Under the pieces are notes generated by a model, which did no database searches, was not told where the DNA came from, and saw nothing but the letters and a program-made list of their open reading frames with translations. A stretch of DNA of 5,894 bases from Actinomycetes bacterium (lineage in GTDB: Bacteria; Actinomycetota; Actinomycetes; Propionibacteriales; Propionibacteriaceae): NCBI GenBank assembly GCA_009785885.1, contig WQUE01000102.1, positions 1 to 5,894 on the forward strand, in the 5' to 3' direction. The position numbers were made by a program, and so were the translations under genes. How positions within the stretch are numbered: position 1 is the first letter of the stretch; each line of letters starts with the position of its first letter. Positions 1-5,894 of the stretch are shown here, piece after piece.

Positions 1-286
1 GCTGCTGCTCATCTCGGTGGCCCCGCTCATCGTGGCCTCGTTCGCGTTCAACTTCAACAACTTCAACGCGATCCAGTTGCTGACGCAGGGCGCCCCGGCC
101 ATTCCCGGCCAGTTCACCCGGGGGGGTACGGACATCATCATCTCGATGGTCTATCGACAGGCCTTCGGCTCCGGCGGGGCCGACCTCGGCTTCGCGTCCG
201 CGATGGCCGTCCTGCTGTTCATCCTGACGGGCGTGATGGCCGCGTTCCAGTTCCGCGTCTCGAAGAAGTTGGAGGACCTGGCATGA
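1..286 (+). CDS. malF: MalF-type maltose/maltodextrin ABC transporter permease, C-terminal part (5' end outside window)
   Basis: This is the last 94 codons of an inner-membrane permease that, with MalG, forms the channel of an importer for maltose or maltodextrins. The first full codon is at base 2 and the TGA is at 284-286. It opens in a hydrophobic helix that runs into FNNFNAIQLLTQGAPA, a segment typical of the MalF group of binding-protein-dependent sugar permeases. A periplasmic loop with TDIIISMVYRQAF follows, then a last membrane helix (FASAMAVLLFILTGVMAAF) and a short basic and acidic cytoplasmic tail. The EAA loop that docks on the ATPase lies upstream, outside the window. The stop overlaps the malG start by 4 bp (ATGA), so the two are translationally coupled. 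The family call is firm. The exact sugar is inferred from the GH13 gene downstream. Confidence 0.9.
   Translation, partial: LLLISVAPLIVASFAFNFNNFNAIQLLTQGAPAIPGQFTRGGTDIIISMVYRQAFGSGGADLGFASAMAVLLFILTGVMAAFQFRVSKKLEDLA
271..275 (+). promoter_or_regulatory. Ribosome binding site for malG
   Basis: A full GGAGG lies inside the last codons of malF with 7 bases before the malG ATG. This is ideal spacing and fixes the malG start at 283. Confidence 0.85.
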
Positions 287-1194
287 CCACCCTCTCCGTC
301 CCCAGCGGCACCCTCCCCGCGCAGCGGAGGGCCACATCGGACACGCGCAAGCGCTGGTTCCTCGAGGTCGGCTGGCGCTACCTCGTGGCGCTCGTGGCCC
401 TGGTGTTCGCGGCGTTCCCGATCCTGTACGCGATCGGCGTGTCGTTCAACCCGGCGGGGTCCGTGGCGAGTACGTCGATCATCCCGAAGGAGTTCAGCCT
501 CGTCAACTACAAGACGGTGCTGAGCGGTGAGAAGGGCTCCTTCGTCCGCTGGTACGGCAACACGCTGATCATCTGCGCCGTCGTCACCGTCATCCAGATC
601 TTCGTCTCGGCGCTGGCCGGGTACGCCTTCTCGCGCCTGCGGTTCACGGGCCGGCGGGCGGGCATGCTCGCGCTGCTGCTCATCATGATGTTCCCGAACA
701 TCCTGGCGGTCACCGCCCTGTACACGATGTTCACCGACCTCGGTGCGGTCTTTCCCCGCATCGGCATGGCGACCGTCGCCGGCTACATCATCGCCCTGCT
801 GGGCGGCTCGCTCGGGCAGGTCTGGCTGATCAAGGGGGCGATGGACGCGATCCCGAAAGAGTTGGACGAGGCGGCGATCATCGACGGCGCCACCCACTTC
901 CAGGTGTTCTGGCGGGTGCTGCTGCCGACGCTCACGCCGATCATCGCCACGACCGCCATGCTCGCCTTCGTCGGGGTCATCTCGGAGTTCATCATCGCCT
1001 CGATCTTCCTCACGAGCGACACCTCGAAGACCCTCGCCACCGGCCTGTTCGGCTGGATCATGGGCAGCCGCGACCAGAACTTCGGCATCTTCGCGGCCGG
1101 CGCCATGCTCATCAGCATCCCGGTGATCGTCCTGTTCCAGTTCCTCCAGCGCTACATCGTCGGCGGCATGACCGCCGGCGCGGTGAAGGGCTGA
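283..1194 (+). CDS. malG: MalG-type maltose/maltodextrin ABC transporter permease
   Basis: Complete 303-residue inner-membrane permease, partner of MalF in a maltose/maltodextrin importer. About 30 cytoplasmic residues come first, then six hydrophobic segments near residues 33-54, 93-119, 126-149, 160-184, 219-243 and 268-289. The cytoplasmic EAA loop that contacts the ATPase is clear at 196-215: E196-A-A, D201-G202, then L213-L-P215. The C-terminus GGMTAGAVKG is the usual ending of MalG-type carbohydrate permeases. The length matches the family (roughly 275-305). The start is fixed by GGAGG 7 bases upstream and a 4-bp overlap with malF. The next gene starts 1 bp after this stop, so all three are probably one transcript. 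The ATPase is not in the window; many actinobacteria use a shared ATPase such as MsiK encoded elsewhere. Another alpha-glucoside as substrate cannot be excluded. Confidence 0.93.
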   Translation: MTTLSVPSGTLPAQRRATSDTRKRWFLEVGWRYLVALVALVFAAFPILYAIGVSFNPAGSVASTSIIPKEFSLVNYKTVLSGEKGSFVRWYGNTLIICAVVTVIQIFVSALAGYAFSRLRFTGRRAGMLALLLIMMFPNILAVTALYTMFTDLGAVFPRIGMATVAGYIIALLGGSLGQVWLIKGAMDAIPKELDEAAIIDGATHFQVFWRVLLPTLTPIIATTAMLAFVGVISEFIIASIFLTSDTSKTLATGLFGWIMGSRDQNFGIFAAGAMLISIPVIVLFQFLQRYIVGGMTAGAVKG

Positions 1195-1195
1195 C

Positions 1196-3118
1196 GTGGA
1201 CCTGCTCGACCGGCCGCACCACGACGGGTCCGCGCTGTACGTCGAGCCGGGACGGCCGCGCCTTTCCGACCGGATCCCGGTGCGGCTGCGCGTGCCCGCC
1301 GGCTGGCCGGCCGACCAGGTGCTGCTCCGGGTCAGCCGGGACGGGGACCCGCTGCGCCTGCCCGCGCGCCTCGAACGCTCAACTCCGGACGAGCGCTGGT
1401 ACGTGGCCGAGTTGCCGGTGGACAATCCGCGCGTGAACTATCGCTGGCTGCTGGTGCGGCCGGGCGGCTACGACTGGGTCACGGCCCGGGGCGTGACGAG
1501 CCGCGACGTGACCGACGCCGGGGACTTCCGGATCTCGACGCACGACCCCGGGCCCGACTGGATGCCGGACGCGGTCGGCTACCAGATCTTCCCCGACCGC
1601 TTCGCGGCCTCGCCGGCGGCCCGGGACCGGCCGGCGCCCGCCTGGGCCGTCCGGGCGGCGTGGGACGACGAACCGTCCTCCGGGGGGCCGGCGTCCGCCC
1701 ATCAGCTGTTCGGCGGCGACCTGGACGGGATCGCCGGGCACCTGGACTACCTGCGTGAGCTGGGGGTGAACCTGCTCTATCTCACACCGTTCTTCCCGGG
1801 CGGGTCCGTCCACCGCTACGACGCGACGACGTTCGACCGGGTCGACCCGCTGCTCGGCGGGGACGCGGCGCTGGGCCGGCTCACCGCCGCGGCGCACCGG
1901 GCCGGCCTGCGCGTGATCGGCGACCTCACCACGAACCACACCGGCGTGACCCACGAGTGGTTCGCCCGGGCGCGATCCGACCCCTCGGCACCCGAGCACG
2001 GCTTCTACTACTGGGATCACGACTCCCCGATCCCGCTGCCCGCCTGGTCGGCGATGTACGCCGCCCAGGACGCCTGGCCGGACGGGTTCTCGGCCTCTCC
2101 CGACTACGCCACCTGGATGGGCGCGGCGTCCCTGCCCAAGCTGAACTGGCGCAGCCCGGAGCTGCGGCGCCGCTTCGTCGAAGGCCCGGACTCGGTCGCC
2201 GGCCGCTACCTGCGCCCCCCGTTCGCCCTGGACGGCTGGCGCATCGACGTCGCCCACATGACGGGCCGGTTCGCCGCCGACGACTACTACGACACCGTCG
2301 CCCGGCTCACGCGCGCCACGGTGGACGCCGCGACGAACGGGCAGGGGATGCTGCTCGCCGAGCACTTCTACGACACGAGCCGCGACCTCGACGGCGACGG
2401 TTGGCAGTCGACGATGAACTACCCCGGCTTCATCCGTCCCGCGTGGACGTGGCTCACCCGGCCGGGCACGGACGTGCGCTTCCTCGACCTGCCCGTGCCC
2501 ATCCCGCGCCGCGGCGGCGCCGATGTCGTCCGCACGGCCACCGACTTCGCCTCGCTCGTCGGCTGGCAGACGACGCTGCGCCAGTGGAACATGCTGGGGT
2601 CGCACGACACGCCGCGCATCCTCACCATCACCGGCGACGCCGCCGTCGCCGAGGTCGGCGCCGCCTGGCTGTTCACCTACCCGGGCATCCCCGCGTTCTT
2701 CGCCGGCGACGAGGGCGGCGCGACGGGCACCACCGGCGAGCACTCCCGCACGACCCTGCCGTGGGACCAGATCGCCCGCGGCGGCGGACCCCGCTGGGAC
2801 GCCGCCACGCACGAGACGTACCGCGCCCTCGTCGCGCTGCGCCGCGACCACGAGGCGCTGCGCCGGGGCGGGCTGCGCTGGGCCGTCGTCACCGACGACG
2901 CGCTGGCCTACCTGCGCGAGACCCCCGACGAGCGGCTGCTGGTCGTCCTGGCCCGCGCCCCGTGGGCCGGGGCGGAGCTGCCCGCCTGGATCAGCCGGGA
3001 CACGCCGGAGCTGCTGTACGGTGCCCGGCGCGGCAGCGTGCCCGGGCTCACGCGCACGCCCGCCGCATGGTGTCTCTCCGGCGCCGGCCCGGCGGCCGGC
3101 GTGTGGCGGTGCGCCTGA
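1196..3118 (+). CDS. GH13 alpha-glucosidase/neopullulanase-type enzyme, MalZ-like maltodextrin glucosidase
   Basis: A 640-residue retaining glycoside hydrolase that should cleave alpha-1,4 links of imported maltodextrins in the cytosol; there is no signal peptide. Residues 1-115 look like the N-terminal beta-sandwich (CBM34-like) of the neopullulanase/MalZ group. The (beta/alpha)8 barrel starts at PDAVGYQIFPDRF. Conserved regions: G190-VNLLYLTPFFP, D243-LTTNH248, LPKLN at 313-317, DGWRID with nucleophile D351, LLAEHF with acid/base E389, and GSHD with H470 and stabiliser D471. LPKLN followed by a GPDS stretch and DGWRID, together with AEHF and the SHDT block, follow E. coli MalZ closely (compared from memory). 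A small C-terminal beta domain ends the protein. The GTG start lies 1 bp after the malG stop, with a weak AAGGG 5 bases upstream inside malG, suggesting coupling. Cyclomaltodextrinase or neopullulanase activity is the main alternative; sequence alone does not settle the specificity. Confidence 0.9.
   Translation: MDLLDRPHHDGSALYVEPGRPRLSDRIPVRLRVPAGWPADQVLLRVSRDGDPLRLPARLERSTPDERWYVAELPVDNPRVNYRWLLVRPGGYDWVTARGVTSRDVTDAGDFRISTHDPGPDWMPDAVGYQIFPDRFAASPAARDRPAPAWAVRAAWDDEPSSGGPASAHQLFGGDLDGIAGHLDYLRELGVNLLYLTPFFPGGSVHRYDATTFDRVDPLLGGDAALGRLTAAAHRAGLRVIGDLTTNHTGVTHEWFARARSDPSAPEHGFYYWDHDSPIPLPAWSAMYAAQDAWPDGFSASPDYATWMGAASLPKLNWRSPELRRRFVEGPDSVAGRYLRPPFALDGWRIDVAHMTGRFAADDYYDTVARLTRATVDAATNGQGMLLAEHFYDTSRDLDGDGWQSTMNYPGFIRPAWTWLTRPGTDVRFLDLPVPIPRRGGADVVRTATDFASLVGWQTTLRQWNMLGSHDTPRILTITGDAAVAEVGAAWLFTYPGIPAFFAGDEGGATGTTGEHSRTTLPWDQIARGGGPRWDAATHETYRALVALRRDHEALRRGGLRWAVVTDDALAYLRETPDERLLVVLARAPWAGAELPAWISRDTPELLYGARRGSVPGLTRTPAAWCLSGAGPAAGVWRCA
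3082..3101 (+). repeat. GC-rich perfect inverted repeat at the 3' end of the GH13 gene
   Basis: CGCCGGCC at 3082-3089 and GGCCGGCG at 3094-3101 form a perfect 8-bp stem with a 4-base loop, ending 14 bases before the GH13 stop codon. No T run follows, so it is not a classical intrinsic terminator. The left arm is repeated at 3126-3133, just after the stop codon, so the right arm could pair with either copy. It could slow or end transcription or protect the mRNA end, or it could simply reflect Gly/Ala/Pro codons in a very GC-rich gene. Confidence 0.5.
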
Positions 3119-3264
3119 ACAAAAGCGCCGGCCCGCTCGTTCCTTCAGGAATGCCATCTCGCCTGACGAACGCACTCCCGGCCGTGTATGTCTGAACGGC
3201 GTGGCGGTGTATGGTAAGAAACCGTGCGCAGACGGACGGGACAAGGGCATTCTACTGTGGTCCC

Positions 3265-3280
3265 CGGACGGTCACGTCCG
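3265..3280. repeat. Perfect inverted repeat upstream of hppA (CGGACG-N4-CGTCCG)
   Basis: Six-bp arms around a GTCA loop, about 75 bases before the hppA start. It could be a regulator site or an mRNA leader hairpin. The left arm is part of a direct repeat CCCGGACG that recurs 29 bases downstream. Confidence 0.5.
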
Positions 3281-3302
3281 AAAGTATCTCACCCGGACGC
3301 AC

Positions 3303-3319
3303 CGGTGAATTCGTCACCG
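3303..3319. repeat. Perfect inverted repeat in the hppA leader (CGGTGA-N5-TCACCG)
   Basis: Six-bp arms with the 5-base spacer ATTCG, ending 22 bases before the hppA ribosome binding site. It overlaps the 8-bp palindrome CACCGGTG at 3300-3307. It may be an operator or a leader hairpin; its role is unknown. Confidence 0.5.
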
Positions 3320-3341
3320 AACCCGGAACAAAACCAACAAC

Positions 3342-3348
3342 GAGGTGA
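3342..3348 (+). promoter_or_regulatory. Ribosome binding site for hppA
   Basis: GAGGTGA matches the 16S anti-Shine-Dalgarno well. From the last G of GAGG there are 9 bases to the GTG at 3355 but only 3 to the ATG at 3349, so the spacing favours the GTG. The final TGA of this box is also an in-frame stop, which rules out any start further upstream. Confidence 0.7.
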
Positions 3349-3354
3349 ATGATC

Positions 3355-5894
<2,540 letters not shown>

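Larger units (their letters stand above)
3119..3354. other. Intergenic region between the maltodextrin operon and hppA
   Basis: These 236 bases carry no convincing gene. In the one short open frame (3211-3348), 19 of 44 codons after the ATG end in A or T, against 7 of the first 44 codons of hppA, so the region is non-coding and coding bias begins at the hppA start. It holds two perfect inverted repeats (3265-3280 and 3303-3319), a direct repeat CCCGGACG at 3263-3270 and 3292-3299, and the hppA ribosome binding site. Possible -10 boxes of the TAnnnT type are TATGGT at 3210-3215 and TACTGT at 3253-3258. Neither has a good -35 element, so no promoter can be fixed. A weak 6-bp hairpin with one G-T pair lies at 3138-3153; no T-rich intrinsic terminator is seen. 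Confidence 0.7.

Noticed and set aside
1379..3250. A 623-codon minus-strand frame opposite the GH13 gene
   Set aside because: Low-complexity Arg/Gly/Ala/Val translation with no recognisable motif; the plus strand has all GH13 conserved regions.
1957..3308. Two plus-strand frames (1957-3195 and 2523-3308) overlapping the GH13 gene and running into the intergenic region
   Set aside because: Their translations are Arg-, Pro- and Ala-rich shadows of the GH13 reading frame, and no function or good ribosome binding site is seen.
3211..3348. A 45-codon frame whose TGA directly precedes the hppA ATG at 3349, which looked like a coupled leader peptide
   Set aside because: No ribosome binding site, and 19 of its 44 codons after the ATG end in A or T, unlike the neighbouring genes. 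It is most likely non-coding, though the stop position next to hppA is curious.

Overview
The window reads as high-GC, chromosomal DNA of an actinobacterium (Actinomycetota). Third codon positions are almost always G or C, the genes are packed head to tail on the plus strand, GTG starts are used, and the proteins resemble actinobacterial maltodextrin transport and membrane pyrophosphatase families. No mobile element, CRISPR array, tRNA or rRNA is visible.

Bases 1-3118 are the downstream part of a maltose/maltodextrin uptake and degradation operon. It holds the 3' end of malF (ABC permease), a complete malG (partner permease, overlapping malF by 4 bp) and a cytosolic GH13 hydrolase that resembles MalZ, starting 1 bp after the malG stop. 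MalF and MalG would form the membrane channel. A binding protein (MalE) and an ATPase (MalK or MsiK) must lie outside the window. The GH13 enzyme would cut the imported maltodextrins. A strong GC hairpin sits at the end of the GH13 gene.

Bases 3119-3354 are a 236-bp intergenic region with non-coding base composition and two perfect small inverted repeats. It very likely carries the promoter and leader of the next gene.

Bases 3355-5894 are a membrane-bound, ion-pumping pyrophosphatase (HppA family), still open at the window end. It is the most interesting gene here. It keeps the catalytic and metal-binding residues but is divergent: a lysine at the position that makes the family K+-independent, a one-residue deletion in the first acidic motif, a 19-residue longer cytoplasmic loop before the GNT motif, two glutamates inside membrane helices, an N-terminal lipoprotein-type signal peptide with a perfect lipobox, and a probable 17th membrane helix with a charged C-terminal tail. 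Most of this fits the divergent, Na+-regulated H+-pumping subfamily known from Cellulomonas fimi and Chlorobium limicola. I know of no description of the lipobox, but I could not search for one.
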